Assembly: GCA_014649355.1 (NCBI GenBank)
Contig: BMSW01000004.1
Coordinates: 450,608 to 514,607, forward strand
Length of the DNA stretch: 64,000 bases
Direction of reading: 5' to 3'
Source: Streptomyces althioticus
Lineage (GTDB): Bacteria > Actinomycetota > Actinomycetes > Streptomycetales > Streptomycetaceae
The position numbers and the translations under genes were made by a program. The notes beneath the pieces are model-generated. The model saw only the letters and a program-made list of their open reading frames with translations, ran no database searches and was not told the origin of the DNA. Positions 32,765 to 42,215 of the stretch are shown here, in pieces. How positions within the stretch are numbered: the stretch's first letter is position 1; each line of letters starts with the position of its first letter.

Positions 32765-33511
32765 CTACTCGACGTGCGCCCAGGAACGGCGCGCCACGAT
32801 GTTGTTGATGGTGGCCGGATGGACGCCGTAGCGGCGGGCGAGTTCGCCTCGGTTACCCGGGTCATGCGGCCCCGTCCAGGGGCGGTAGTCACGCCGGATC
32901 TCGCGGACGTTTGCCTCGGTGAGCGTGACGCTGCCGTTGGCCGCACCGCGGGCGGCGCGCCCCTTCCTGTCCCGGTCCCGCAGGTTGTCCTGGTGGGTGC
33001 CCTCCCACAGATGGGCTCGCTCGACGCACCACGGGTGATCACAGGTGTGGCAGGCGACGTGCCCCTCCTTGATGGGCCGCCCCAAGGCGTCCGCGAGGAC
33101 GATTCGCGTGACGGCACCGCGCAGCTCGCCGGACCTGGTTCGCGGGTACTCGTCACGGTCGACCCAGAAAGTGCCGCGAGCGTCGCGGCAGCCGTTGGCG
33201 TCACGTTCGATGGCGGCGACCATAGCGAGGACGTCGCCGACTGTGCGAGGGCCGAACGGACGCCGACTGGCGGGGTCGCCGCTGTGCGCCCGCGCGTAGA
33301 AGTAGCAGGCGGCACAGAGGCCCTTGGCCTTGACCTCGCGCGAGCACCATTCCACGCGGCAGATGGGGCTCGTCTTCACCTCGCGGAGAGGGCCACCTGC
33401 GAGGGGATCCCCGTACCGCCACGCCCGCTTGTAGTGCCTCTGACACCAGCCGCGTTGGTACCGCGGGCGTCCGCACGCGTCGATGGCACAGGTTGCCGTA
33501 CTGTCGGCCAT
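32765..33511 (-). CDS. HNH homing-type endonuclease (248 aa)
   Basis: The only - strand gene of the virion module. Start ATG at 33511 with AAGGAG eight bases upstream; longer frames lack a ribosome site. The N-terminus has Cys pairs (CAIDACGRPRYQRGWCQRHY, CRVEWC, GLCAACY) forming zinc modules. The nuclease part holds CHTCDHPWCVERAHLWEGTHQDN, the HNH pattern of phage HNH enzymes. The C-terminus (ELARRYGVHPATINNIVARRSW) is a helix-turn-helix for DNA binding. Such genes are usually selfish and cut related genomes lacking them. Confidence 0.88.
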   Translation of the reverse strand: MADSTATCAIDACGRPRYQRGWCQRHYKRAWRYGDPLAGGPLREVKTSPICRVEWCSREVKAKGLCAACYFYARAHSGDPASRRPFGPRTVGDVLAMVAAIERDANGCRDARGTFWVDRDEYPRTRSGELRGAVTRIVLADALGRPIKEGHVACHTCDHPWCVERAHLWEGTHQDNLRDRDRKGRAARGAANGSVTLTEANVREIRRDYRPWTGPHDPGNRGELARRYGVHPATINNIVARRSWAHVE

Positions 33512-33633
33512 AGCCGGACTCCTTCTCACCAAGGATTCGGTCAGGGTCGGCGGTGTTCGCCGCACCGTCGGCCCACTCATAAGGTCCAACGGCCTCTGGC
33601 GGCGTGTCGGTTTCTCCCCGTGGGGGTGAACTG

Positions 33634-34479
33634 ATGGCGACAGGGATGGAGAAATCTGTCGAGGCTATTGGCGGCCGGCCCTTGCCGCACGGCATCCTCC
33701 TCAACCAGTGCACCGACGTCCGCGACGTCGACGACGAGCACGAGCTGCTCGGCATCACCTGGCTCGCCCTCGGCTGCCAGCCCGTCAACGTGTGGCGGGA
33801 CCCCTGCCTGACCGACGAGTCCCCCGGCGAAGAGAGCCCCGGAGCGCCGCCGCAGAAGGAGTTCCACCGGCCCGTCACGGAGGCCGCCGAGCCGATCACG
33901 GTGTACGCGGGCGCCGAGTGCTCCACGATGGGCTGGTCCTACGCGGAGGCCCGCGAGCACGCCGAAGCCTCCTTGGAGCTCGGCGAGCAGGAAGCCGTGG
34001 AAGCAGGCTTCTGGGAGCACCACCTCTCCCAGGTCGCCGAGAACCTCACCCCGCCCGGCGGGCCCGTGAACATCGCCCAAGGCGTCGCCGCCCTGGAGGG
34101 CTGTCTCGCCGAGTCGTACGGCGGCGTCGGCACCCTCCACGTCCCCGCCGGCGCTGCCGCCCTGCTGGGCTGCTGCAACCTCGCGCACCGCGACGACGAC
34201 GGGTCCCTGTCGACGCTCGCCGGTAACTGCATCGTCGTCGGCGCCGGATACAGCTCGCTGAACACCGGCCCCGGCGGCATCCCCGCCGAACCGGGAACCG
34301 CCTGGCTCTACATCACCGGCCCGCTCGTCATCCGCCGCGGGCCCGTCGTCACGATCCCCGACCGGCCCGGACCGTCCGTGAACATCCGCACCAACGACAG
34401 GCGGGTGCTCGTCGAGCGGACCTACGTGGTCGCCACGACGTGCACCGTCTGCGCGATCCAGGTGGTGACCTGCCCGTGA
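33634..34479 (+). CDS. Unrecognised virion-region protein (281 aa)
   Basis: ATG after a weak GGGGGTG ribosome site. It contains long ordered stretches rich in Gly and Val and ends with a Cys-containing strand (TTCTVCAIQVVTC). Position after capsid suggests a head protein, possibly a decoration or structural component. It heads an operon of repeat proteins and lacks an L box, perhaps because the HNH gene was inserted upstream. Confidence 0.65.
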   Translation: MATGMEKSVEAIGGRPLPHGILLNQCTDVRDVDDEHELLGITWLALGCQPVNVWRDPCLTDESPGEESPGAPPQKEFHRPVTEAAEPITVYAGAECSTMGWSYAEAREHAEASLELGEQEAVEAGFWEHHLSQVAENLTPPGGPVNIAQGVAALEGCLAESYGGVGTLHVPAGAAALLGCCNLAHRDDDGSLSTLAGNCIVVGAGYSSLNTGPGGIPAEPGTAWLYITGPLVIRRGPVVTIPDRPGPSVNIRTNDRRVLVERTYVVATTCTVCAIQVVTCP

Positions 34480-34961
34480 GCCAGTTCATCCGCGTCCAGC
34501 CGGTACCCGCCCAGCGCGTCGACTTCGCGCGCTGGGCGAGCGCCCAGAACCCGAAGGTGCGCACCGTCAGCCCGCAGGCCTTCGCGGTGCCGCACCGCCT
34601 CTTCACCGACGTGCCCGAGCGGCTGCTGATCGGCGCGCTCGTGGACGGGCACCGCTACGTCAGCCCCGAAGAGGACGAGATGCTCGGCGTGTTCCAGCCG
34701 GAGAGGGAGGGGATCCCCGGCCAGCCGCTGCCCGAGCTGCCCGACGACGCGTACCCGCCCGACGCTGTACCGCTGCCCGCGCCGGACTACGCGCCGCTTG
34801 AGGATGCCCCCGTCGACGAGGACGAGGACAGCGGCTCAAGCGACCGGGCCTCGGACAGTGCCGGCATCACCTGCGACGTCTGCGACCGCCCGTTCAAGTC
34901 CGAGCGCGGCCGGGACACCCACCGCCGCCAGGTCCACCAGGAGGGCAGCGATGCCCGTTGA
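34476..34961 (+). CDS. Protein with C-terminal C2H2 zinc finger (161 aa)
   Basis: GTG overlapping the previous stop. The first ~75 residues are globular (VRTVSPQAFAVPHRLFTDVP), followed by a Pro/Asp/Glu-rich linker. The end has CDVC, Phe, and H(x4)H spacing, a classical C2H2 finger rare in phage structural genes. Possibly a head-tail or capsid-associated protein that binds DNA; function unknown. Confidence 0.65.
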   Translation: MSQFIRVQPVPAQRVDFARWASAQNPKVRTVSPQAFAVPHRLFTDVPERLLIGALVDGHRYVSPEEDEMLGVFQPEREGIPGQPLPELPDDAYPPDAVPLPAPDYAPLEDAPVDEDEDSGSSDRASDSAGITCDVCDRPFKSERGRDTHRRQVHQEGSDAR

Positions 34962-35868
34962 GCCGGTCCCCTGCGTACCCGGCGGAGGCGGCGACCCCTC
35001 GCCGTCCTGCTGCGCCCCGTCCATCGCCTCGACCCCCCTGTGCCTGGACGACGGAACGACGATCCTCCTCGTCCTACGGTCCGCGTGCGCCTGTGACGGG
35101 GCAGCGCCGACACCGCCCGAGATCGTCGGCTGGATCGCCCCCGCAACCGGCACCTTCACCGAAGGCCAGGCCCCCGCGGGCGCCGGACCCTGCGGCCTCG
35201 CCGAGTGCGCCTCGGTGTCCCTGCTGCGCCTGTGTGACCAGATCCCAGATGGAGACTGCGTGCCGTTCCTGCGGCACCTCGTCCACGACTGCGAGGGAAC
35301 GGTCACTGCGTCAACAGACACGGCCCTTGACGGGACCACGCCGTACACGCCGGCCGGAACTGTCGTCGACTGCGACGACTGCCCGTGCCCGCCGACCACC
35401 AAGGTGGTCCCTCTGTGTGACTACCTCGGACCCGGCCCGACGCCCGTCGTCCCCTTCCTGCGGCACCTCGTCTACGACTGCACCAGCGGCGCCGTACTGG
35501 AGCAGACCGACACCCTCACCGACGGGAGTACGCCGTACACGCCGGTCGGGGAGATCGCCGACTGCGACGAGTGCCGGCCGACCCCGATGTGCCCCCAGCT
35601 CCTCGGGCTGTCCGGGCCCGAGCTGTGGTCGATGCCCGAGGGCACCGAGTCCCTGGCGATCACCGTCGCCTGCGGCCCGGTCACCATCACCGACTGCGTC
35701 GGCAACGCCACGCAGGTCAACGAGTGCGGCGCCGGCTTCAACTGGTCGGCCCCACCCGGCGACTGCACCCCTGGCCGCCTCTGCACGCCTTTCACAGTCG
35801 ACGTCCCCGAGGGCGCGGCCGTGTACCTCAACCTCCTCACACCCTGCGATATGGGGGACGTCTCGTGA
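34951..35868 (+). CDS. Cys-rich repeat protein (305 aa)
   Basis: ATG with GGAGGG upstream, overlapping the previous gene. Two copies of a ~50-residue module occur: a PFLRHLV strand, Asp-Cys, a D-T-x-x-D-G-x-TPYTP element and a closing Cys. The same module recurs in the proteins at 37213 and 42216. The C-terminal part is beta-rich. Probably a virion surface or fibre component; the repeats may be stabilised by disulphides. Unrecognised family. Confidence 0.65.
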   Translation: MPVEPVPCVPGGGGDPSPSCCAPSIASTPLCLDDGTTILLVLRSACACDGAAPTPPEIVGWIAPATGTFTEGQAPAGAGPCGLAECASVSLLRLCDQIPDGDCVPFLRHLVHDCEGTVTASTDTALDGTTPYTPAGTVVDCDDCPCPPTTKVVPLCDYLGPGPTPVVPFLRHLVYDCTSGAVLEQTDTLTDGSTPYTPVGEIADCDECRPTPMCPQLLGLSGPELWSMPEGTESLAITVACGPVTITDCVGNATQVNECGAGFNWSAPPGDCTPGRLCTPFTVDVPEGAAVYLNLLTPCDMGDVS

Positions 35869-37187
35869 GCTGCAACGACTGCTGCCCGCCCGTCATCATC
35901 GGCAACGGCACAGGCTCACCAGGGCCTCAGGGACCTCAAGGGCCGACGGGCCCGCCCGGCCCGGGCGTGTGCATCTCCACGGACCCGGACAACGCTCTCC
36001 AGCTCGGCACGGACGGCTGCATGTACGTCGCCGCGGCCGAGGCTGGCGCCGAGGGCCCGCCCGGACCCCAGGGACCGGAGGGACCGGCCGGTCCGCCCGG
36101 GGAAGGCGCGTGCATCTCCACCGACGCCGGGAACCAGCTCCAGGAGGGCACGGACGGCTGCCTCTACGTCGCCGAGCCCGCCCCCGCAGAACTGTGCATT
36201 GCCGCCGACTCAGCGGACGTCCTGGCCGTGGACGCGAACGGCTGCCTCAGCCTCACCACCGACCCGACCGGCCCCGTACGGCCCGGGGAGAACGGACTCA
36301 CCCTCTGCCTGTCCGAGGACCCCGGCCAGACCGCGACCCTGGACGGTGACGGCTGCCTCCTGGTCACCGAGGGCGGCACCGGCGCGCTGCCCGTCGTGCA
36401 GATGACCACCGCGGTCGAGGTGTTCGAGGAAGACGGCACCTTCGACCCGGCCGCCTACCCCGGGCTTCAGTACGTGCGCGTCCGTGTCCAGGGTGCGGGC
36501 GGCGGGTCCACCGGGTCCGGGCCCAACCCCGGCCCGGTCGGCTCCGGCTTCGTGTCGATCGGCGCGGCCGGCGGGGGCGGCGGCTACAGCGAGTCCCTCC
36601 TCAACGCCGCTGACCTTCCCGGCCCGGTACCGATCACCGTCGGAGCCGGAGGGACGGGCACGCCCGTCAACGTGAATGCGGGCGCTGGAGGAGCGTCGTC
36701 CTTCGGTGCGCTCGTCACCGCGAACGGCGGCGCCGGAGGCTTCCTCACCAACGGCAGCATGCCGGAATCGTGGGAGGACTCCCGCGGCCACCAGGCCCGG
36801 TCCGGTGCTGGTACGACCACGGCGGCCGGGCAGCTGAAGATCCCGGGCAGCGCGAGCATGCCGGGCTGGGCAGCGGGCGGCGGCGCCCTGGTTGACGTCC
36901 CACAGGTCCCCTCCGGCACGGTCATGAACTCCCGGATGAGCTTCGGCGGTAACGGCGGCGGCTCCCACCTCGGCGGCGCCTCCGCCGGAGGCAAGAGCGG
37001 CGGCCCGAACGACTCCACCGTGGGCGTCTCCTCGGCGCTCGGCTACGGCAGCGGCGCCCCAGCCCCCGCCTCTGCGTCCGGGAGCGGCACCGGCGGCGGC
37101 ACCCCAAGCGCCGCCGTACCCGGCCGGGACGGAGCCCCCGGGGTCGTGATCGTCGAGGTCTACATGCTCACCGTCACCGCCGCCTGA
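35865..37187 (+). CDS. Collagen-like, glycine-rich tail fibre protein (440 aa)
   Basis: GTG overlapping the previous stop. Two short collagen-like runs of GPx triplets (residues about 18-35 and 65-80) separate small repeats with CISTD and DGCLYV elements. The C-terminal 230 residues are a glycine-rich domain with a pattern like the protein at 57454 (FxxxxYPxLxYVRVRVQGAGGG, DGxxGVVIVEVYM). Such proteins are typical of receptor-binding fibres of actinophages. Confidence 0.75.
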   Translation: MSCNDCCPPVIIGNGTGSPGPQGPQGPTGPPGPGVCISTDPDNALQLGTDGCMYVAAAEAGAEGPPGPQGPEGPAGPPGEGACISTDAGNQLQEGTDGCLYVAEPAPAELCIAADSADVLAVDANGCLSLTTDPTGPVRPGENGLTLCLSEDPGQTATLDGDGCLLVTEGGTGALPVVQMTTAVEVFEEDGTFDPAAYPGLQYVRVRVQGAGGGSTGSGPNPGPVGSGFVSIGAAGGGGGYSESLLNAADLPGPVPITVGAGGTGTPVNVNAGAGGASSFGALVTANGGAGGFLTNGSMPESWEDSRGHQARSGAGTTTAAGQLKIPGSASMPGWAAGGGALVDVPQVPSGTVMNSRMSFGGNGGGSHLGGASAGGKSGGPNDSTVGVSSALGYGSGAPAPASASGSGTGGGTPSAAVPGRDGAPGVVIVEVYMLTVTAA

Positions 37188-37212
37188 GCGGCCATCAGCA
37201 AGGGAGAACCAA

Positions 37213-40200
37213 GTGCCCAGCGGCGGGAACTTCAGCTCGTGCACCTGTGGGCCGGACGCATCGGCGTGTGAGTCGCCGACGCAGCCGGTCGCCACCGTCG
37301 GCCTCTGTCTCGCCGACGGCTCACCGATCGCGGCCACCGTCGTACGGGACTGCGCCGGCACCGTCACCTCCGAGGGATGGATCGACCTCACCACCGGCGT
37401 GTGGTCGGCCGGTGCTCCCCCGGCCGGGACGATTGCCTGTGGCGACAGCAGGTCGATCCAGGTGTCCGGGACGTTCTGCGACATCGACGACGACGGCCAG
37501 GTCCTCGGCCTCGTCCTCATCGAGTACTCCTACGCGGCGGACGGCTCGATTGCCGGCGTGCGCCTGGTCGACGCGGTCACCGGCGACACCTACACCCCGC
37601 AGGGCACCGTCACGACCTGCCCGGCCGGGGTGGAGCAGCCCGAGAGGGACGCGCTCCAGCTGTGCGACATCAACGACGACGAGTCCGGCACTGTCACCAG
37701 CACACCGTTCCTGAGGGACTTCGCGCGGGATGAGACCGGCGCCATCGTCGGGCACAGCGACTACACCCTCGACGGGGAGCCGTACACGGTCACTGGCACG
37801 GTCGGCGTGTGCCCGGACGCGGAGGCTGAGCCGTGCGCGTCCACCGTGACCACGCTGCGCCTGTGCGACCTCAACCCCGACGTGGCGCCCGACAGCGAGG
37901 GCAAGCGCTGCGCGGTCCCCTTCCTCCGCCACCTCGTCCACGACTGCACCGGCGCCCTGGTCGAGACCCGCGACACAGCCATGGACGGCGTCACGCCGTA
38001 CACGTCCGTGGAGGCCGTGGACTGCGGAAGCGGCGGCGTGCCGGCGATGGTCGAGGTGCCGTGGGAGGTCGTGGACATCCAGCCGGACCCGGCCAGCCCG
38101 GCCGGCCGCGGCTTCATCTTCTCGCTGTCCCCGATCGACGACCCCTCGACTGTCGGCACGGTCACCGTGACGACCTCGGCGACGGCGAACACGGCGTGCC
38201 CGGGAACCCCGCCTCAGTACAACTTCCGCAACCCGTGCACCTACACGTTCACGCCCGACCAGGCCCTTCGGGACGCAGCGACCTACGTGCGGTGCGACCT
38301 GCTCGACTTCGACAGCTTCGAGCCGGTCACCTCGCTCACCCCGCCGCCGTCCCGGCTGGGCGGCACGGCTTACTGGGACGGCAGCACCGTCCGGCCGACC
38401 GTCAGCAACGGCACCGGCGAGATGTACTACGACGGCCCGCCGGCCTCGTGGTCGTACCGCGTCGGGAACACCGGCGGCGGCAACAGCTGTAGCTCGCTCA
38501 GTTTCGCTGCTGTGTCGCTGCGCCCGGAAGGCTGCTGCGCCGGATGCGGCGGCAGCGGCGGGGAGGGCAGCGGGCGCACCGTGCAGGAAGTGTGCGTGAT
38601 CGCCACGGCCGCCCCAACGGTCGTGATGCGGTGGACGCGGGTGATCGAGGACGGCGGCGCCACGATCTACTACCTGGACGAGACCGGGGCCCGCTACGAC
38701 GGCACCCTTCCGGCCGGGCACCAGATCGTGGACTGCCCGGCGGTGCAGCCGGAGCCGTGCCGCAATGCTTCCGCGGTCGTCCTGTGTGACGTGCTGCCGG
38801 AGGAGTCACCGGGCGAAGGCGGCGTCCCGGTCGTGGAGTTCGTGCGGACCTTCCTCACCGACTGCGTCACCGGCGCGGTCGTCGCGGTGAGCGACACCGA
38901 TCTGGGCGGGCAGCCGTACACCACGGTGGGGCAGGTCCTCCAGTGCGAGAGCGGCACACCAGCAGAGGAGTGCTCCACCTGCGAGACGATCCCCCTGTGC
39001 GACGTCCAGCCCGAGGATGAGTCGCCGGGCGCGCCGCTGATCAACTTCACGGAGCTGCGGCTGTCCGAGCTGGAGGACGGCCCGACATCGGGCACGCTCC
39101 CCAACGGCGTCACTTTCACGGTGTCATGCGGGGATTGGCTGGAGCCGCAGGGGCACTACACGATCTACCCCGTCGGCGGCAACGGGTCTCCGGCCTGCGA
39201 CCAGGTGTGGACGTTCGACCAGCCCGTCTACGTCAGGTTCGGGGTGCGCGGCTTCAACGTGTCCCCCCGCGAGTGCATCGCCTACGAGGCACCCGGCTCC
39301 ACGTTCACCGTCGAGTTCCTGCACCCCAACCACCGGCTCGGCTCTGACCCGGACTCAATCTGCGGCCTCGGCTCCGCCACCGACGAGTCGATCGTTCGCA
39401 CGGACAGCCCCGTCACTGAACTCACGATCCGCGCAGTCACCAACTTCGGTGCCGGGCGCGGTCTTGGCCTCCTCCACGTCGGGCTCCTCGCCGACCCGCA
39501 GCCCGAACCCGGCAGTTCCACGCCGTTCCTGCGCACCGTGTGCCGCGACTGCACCGGGGCCGTCACCAGCACGACGGACACGACGCTGGACGGCCAGCCA
39601 TACACCCCGGCAGGCACGGTCACCGTCTGCGACTCCAACGGCGGTGGCAGCACCGAGCCGTGTCGGGACGTCTCCTCCACGCTCCTGTGCGACGTCTCCG
39701 CGCTGGAGACGGTCACCGTCCTGGACACCGTGGGGGTGCAGGACGATGACGGCTGGGCCATTACCTCCTTCACCAACGGCGGCTGCGCCTCCGTCAATGC
39801 TCCTGACGGGCCGGTGCCGGGACCGGCCGTCTGGTCTGCCGGATACCTCGGCGTGCGCTCTGACCGGAGCCTCGGTACCGGATGCCAGCCCTGGACTGGC
39901 TACGACACCGCCAACGTGCGGTGGGTCCTCACGAAGACGTTCACGGCGGCCGAGGACGGCACGGCGGTCGTCACGGCTGACACGTTCCTGGCCGACGGCG
40001 GGGCCCGTGTCCGCGTCAACGGTCAGGACGTCGGGATTTACGCTCAGTGGAACCAGCCCGCCGTGGGCGGCAGCAGCCAGGTGCCGGTTACCGCCGGGCC
40101 GAACGTCATCGAGGTCGAGGTCCGCGACAGCGCCGGCCCGAACTGGCTGCGCGGGCGCCTCGACATCGTGATGACCCGTACTACGCAGTTCCTGCGCAAG

Positions 40201-42144
40201 CAGGTCACGGACTGCGAGACAGGCGCGGTCATCTCCGTCACGGACACCACGCTCGACGGCGAGCCGTACGAGGTCACCGGCGAGGTCGGCCAGTGCCAGA
40301 CGGTGAGCCAGTGCTGTGAGCAGGCGACCCCGGAGCTGCGGGTCGACGTCGAGTCGGACGTCATGTGCATCCGCGACGCGGGCGGAGAGATCACCGGCCA
40401 AGTCGTCGTGGAGCGTGTCTACGACGACCAGTCCGGCGACCGGGTGGTGCAGCGGCTGACCGACCCGACGACCGGGGACGAGGTGGAACTCCCGGCCGGC
40501 GCCGAGCTGGTGCTGTGCCAGGAGCCGCCCTGCCCGACGGCGTTCTCCACGGAGTGCGTGGGGATCGTGGAGCGCTCCGAGGCGAGCTACGACAACACCT
40601 CGTTGATTGGCGGCGTGCCGGGGCAGTGCGGAGGCGTCCAGGGCCCGGGCGGGCAGTTCCCGTGCGAGCCGACCACGGGCGGCCTCACCATCACGAGCTG
40701 GATCGTGAACGGGGAGGAGGTCATCGGGGACGGCGGCAGGTTGTTCGCCGGCGGCCCGTGCGGCGCCCCGGGCATGCATGCGAACTGGGCGAATGCGCTG
40801 ACCAACCTCGACCCATCCGGGGCGACCTGGTCCGCGCAGAATCAGCCGGGCTGCGCGTGGTTCGTCGGCTCGACCGGCGGCACACAGACCGTCTACGGGC
40901 CGATGGTGGTGGAGGACGTCGACGGCCGGGAGTGGACGCTCACCCCCGCGCAGTCCTGCCAGGAGACGCAGTTCACGAAGGTCTACAGCCAGGAGTGCGA
41001 CGGCACGGTAAGCGTGTCGTGGCTGGACGCGGACGGCGTGGCCACGGACGCCCCGGAGGGCCAGCAGGTGCCGTGCGGTACCGGCTGCGGCGCGGGCGGC
41101 GGCCGGGGCCTCGACGTCGAGCCCGTCACCCTCTGCGACGTCCAGGAGGACGGCACGGCGGTGCCGTTCCTGCGGCACATCACCTACGGCAGCGCCGGAC
41201 AGGTCTCCGTCGTCATCGACACCGGCCTGGACGGCTTCGCGCCGTACACGCCGACCGGCACCGTGAGCCGGTGCCAGGACGACCGCGAACCGGGCGTAGA
41301 CATCGAGACGCTGCGCATGTGCGTCATCGACAACGCCACCGGCAACCCGCTGCAGGAGATCCTGGCCGAACTCCGCTACGACACGGAGACCGGAGAGCGG
41401 ATCGGCGTCACCTACGTGGACCCGCTCACCTGGGGGCCAGTAGCCATCCCGGGCGGTGCGCACTTCGGCCTGTGCCCGGAGCAGGGGCCCGCGCCGGACG
41501 TGGAGCTCCTGTCCCTCTGCGATGTCACCGAGGACGGCACCAGCACGCCGTTCCTCCGGCACCTCATCTACCAGGTCGGCGCGACCGCCCCGACCGTCCT
41601 TGACACCCTTCTCGACGGCGCGACGCCCTACACCGTCGCCGGGACGGTCGGCACGTGTGCGACGGAAGAGTGCCCGGTCCGCGACGTCGTCACCGCATGC
41701 CGATGCGACGACACGGACGGCGACGGCATTGCCGATCTCGATTACGTCGAGCTCATGGGGGTGGACTGCGAAGGGCAGCTCACCAGCCTCGGGACCTACC
41801 TGCCGGACCTCTCCGCCCCGTACACGCCGGTCGCTCCGGTGGACTGCGCGGAGAGCGGTGACGGCGCCGATCCGGTCGTCACGGTCCAGGCACGCCGGGT
41901 GGAGCTCACGGTCGGCGCAACCTGGAACGCTGCCGGCTTCCCGACGCTCCAGTCCGTCACGGTCGTCGGGCACGGCGGCACCGGCACGATCACGACCGCC
42001 GACGGCACTAGCACGCTGCGCGCGGGCGAAACCGTCACGTGGAGCGTCGCCCGCGATCAAGACGCTGCCCTCGCCGGGCCACTGTCCATCTCCGCGACGA
42101 GCGGCACCGTCACCGTCTCGTTCACCGTCGCGACCACCGCGTGA
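37213..42144 (+). CDS. Giant Cys-rich repeat protein, probable tail fibre (1,643 aa)
   Basis: GTG with AGGGAG upstream. About thirteen modules of ~40 core residues each begin with a strand (often TPFLR or PFLRHL), contain D-T-x-x-D-G and PYT elements and end in Cys; spacer domains of 60-150 residues lie between some. The C-terminal ~75 residues are a different beta domain (LTVGATWNAAGFPTLQSVTV). No transmembrane or enzymatic motif is seen. The repeat layout resembles a long rod; the long frames on the opposite strand are shadows. Likely a host-contacting fibre, inferred from context. Confidence 0.7.
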   Translation: MPSGGNFSSCTCGPDASACESPTQPVATVGLCLADGSPIAATVVRDCAGTVTSEGWIDLTTGVWSAGAPPAGTIACGDSRSIQVSGTFCDIDDDGQVLGLVLIEYSYAADGSIAGVRLVDAVTGDTYTPQGTVTTCPAGVEQPERDALQLCDINDDESGTVTSTPFLRDFARDETGAIVGHSDYTLDGEPYTVTGTVGVCPDAEAEPCASTVTTLRLCDLNPDVAPDSEGKRCAVPFLRHLVHDCTGALVETRDTAMDGVTPYTSVEAVDCGSGGVPAMVEVPWEVVDIQPDPASPAGRGFIFSLSPIDDPSTVGTVTVTTSATANTACPGTPPQYNFRNPCTYTFTPDQALRDAATYVRCDLLDFDSFEPVTSLTPPPSRLGGTAYWDGSTVRPTVSNGTGEMYYDGPPASWSYRVGNTGGGNSCSSLSFAAVSLRPEGCCAGCGGSGGEGSGRTVQEVCVIATAAPTVVMRWTRVIEDGGATIYYLDETGARYDGTLPAGHQIVDCPAVQPEPCRNASAVVLCDVLPEESPGEGGVPVVEFVRTFLTDCVTGAVVAVSDTDLGGQPYTTVGQVLQCESGTPAEECSTCETIPLCDVQPEDESPGAPLINFTELRLSELEDGPTSGTLPNGVTFTVSCGDWLEPQGHYTIYPVGGNGSPACDQVWTFDQPVYVRFGVRGFNVSPRECIAYEAPGSTFTVEFLHPNHRLGSDPDSICGLGSATDESIVRTDSPVTELTIRAVTNFGAGRGLGLLHVGLLADPQPEPGSSTPFLRTVCRDCTGAVTSTTDTTLDGQPYTPAGTVTVCDSNGGGSTEPCRDVSSTLLCDVSALETVTVLDTVGVQDDDGWAITSFTNGGCASVNAPDGPVPGPAVWSAGYLGVRSDRSLGTGCQPWTGYDTANVRWVLTKTFTAAEDGTAVVTADTFLADGGARVRVNGQDVGIYAQWNQPAVGGSSQVPVTAGPNVIEVEVRDSAGPNWLRGRLDIVMTRTTQFLRKQVTDCETGAVISVTDTTLDGEPYEVTGEVGQCQTVSQCCEQATPELRVDVESDVMCIRDAGGEITGQVVVERVYDDQSGDRVVQRLTDPTTGDEVELPAGAELVLCQEPPCPTAFSTECVGIVERSEASYDNTSLIGGVPGQCGGVQGPGGQFPCEPTTGGLTITSWIVNGEEVIGDGGRLFAGGPCGAPGMHANWANALTNLDPSGATWSAQNQPGCAWFVGSTGGTQTVYGPMVVEDVDGREWTLTPAQSCQETQFTKVYSQECDGTVSVSWLDADGVATDAPEGQQVPCGTGCGAGGGRGLDVEPVTLCDVQEDGTAVPFLRHITYGSAGQVSVVIDTGLDGFAPYTPTGTVSRCQDDREPGVDIETLRMCVIDNATGNPLQEILAELRYDTETGERIGVTYVDPLTWGPVAIPGGAHFGLCPEQGPAPDVELLSLCDVTEDGTSTPFLRHLIYQVGATAPTVLDTLLDGATPYTVAGTVGTCATEECPVRDVVTACRCDDTDGDGIADLDYVELMGVDCEGQLTSLGTYLPDLSAPYTPVAPVDCAESGDGADPVVTVQARRVELTVGATWNAAGFPTLQSVTVVGHGGTGTITTADGTSTLRAGETVTWSVARDQDAALAGPLSISATSGTVTVSFTVATTA

Positions 42145-42215
42145 ACGAAGGGGGCTCGGCCGGCCGTACGTCGGCCGCGTCCCCTATCCGACCTTCAGCA
42201 AAGAGGAGTGACCTG

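Noticed and set aside
32753..33634. A 293-codon + strand gene opposite the HNH gene
   Set aside because: It has a good ribosome site and coupled stop, but its codon bias is that of an antisense frame; I read it as the border of an insertion instead.
39355..42060. A 901-codon open frame on the - strand
   Set aside because: It is antisense to the giant repeat protein. In DNA this GC-rich, stops are rare in the opposite frame; it has no ribosome site and its codon bias mirrors the + gene.
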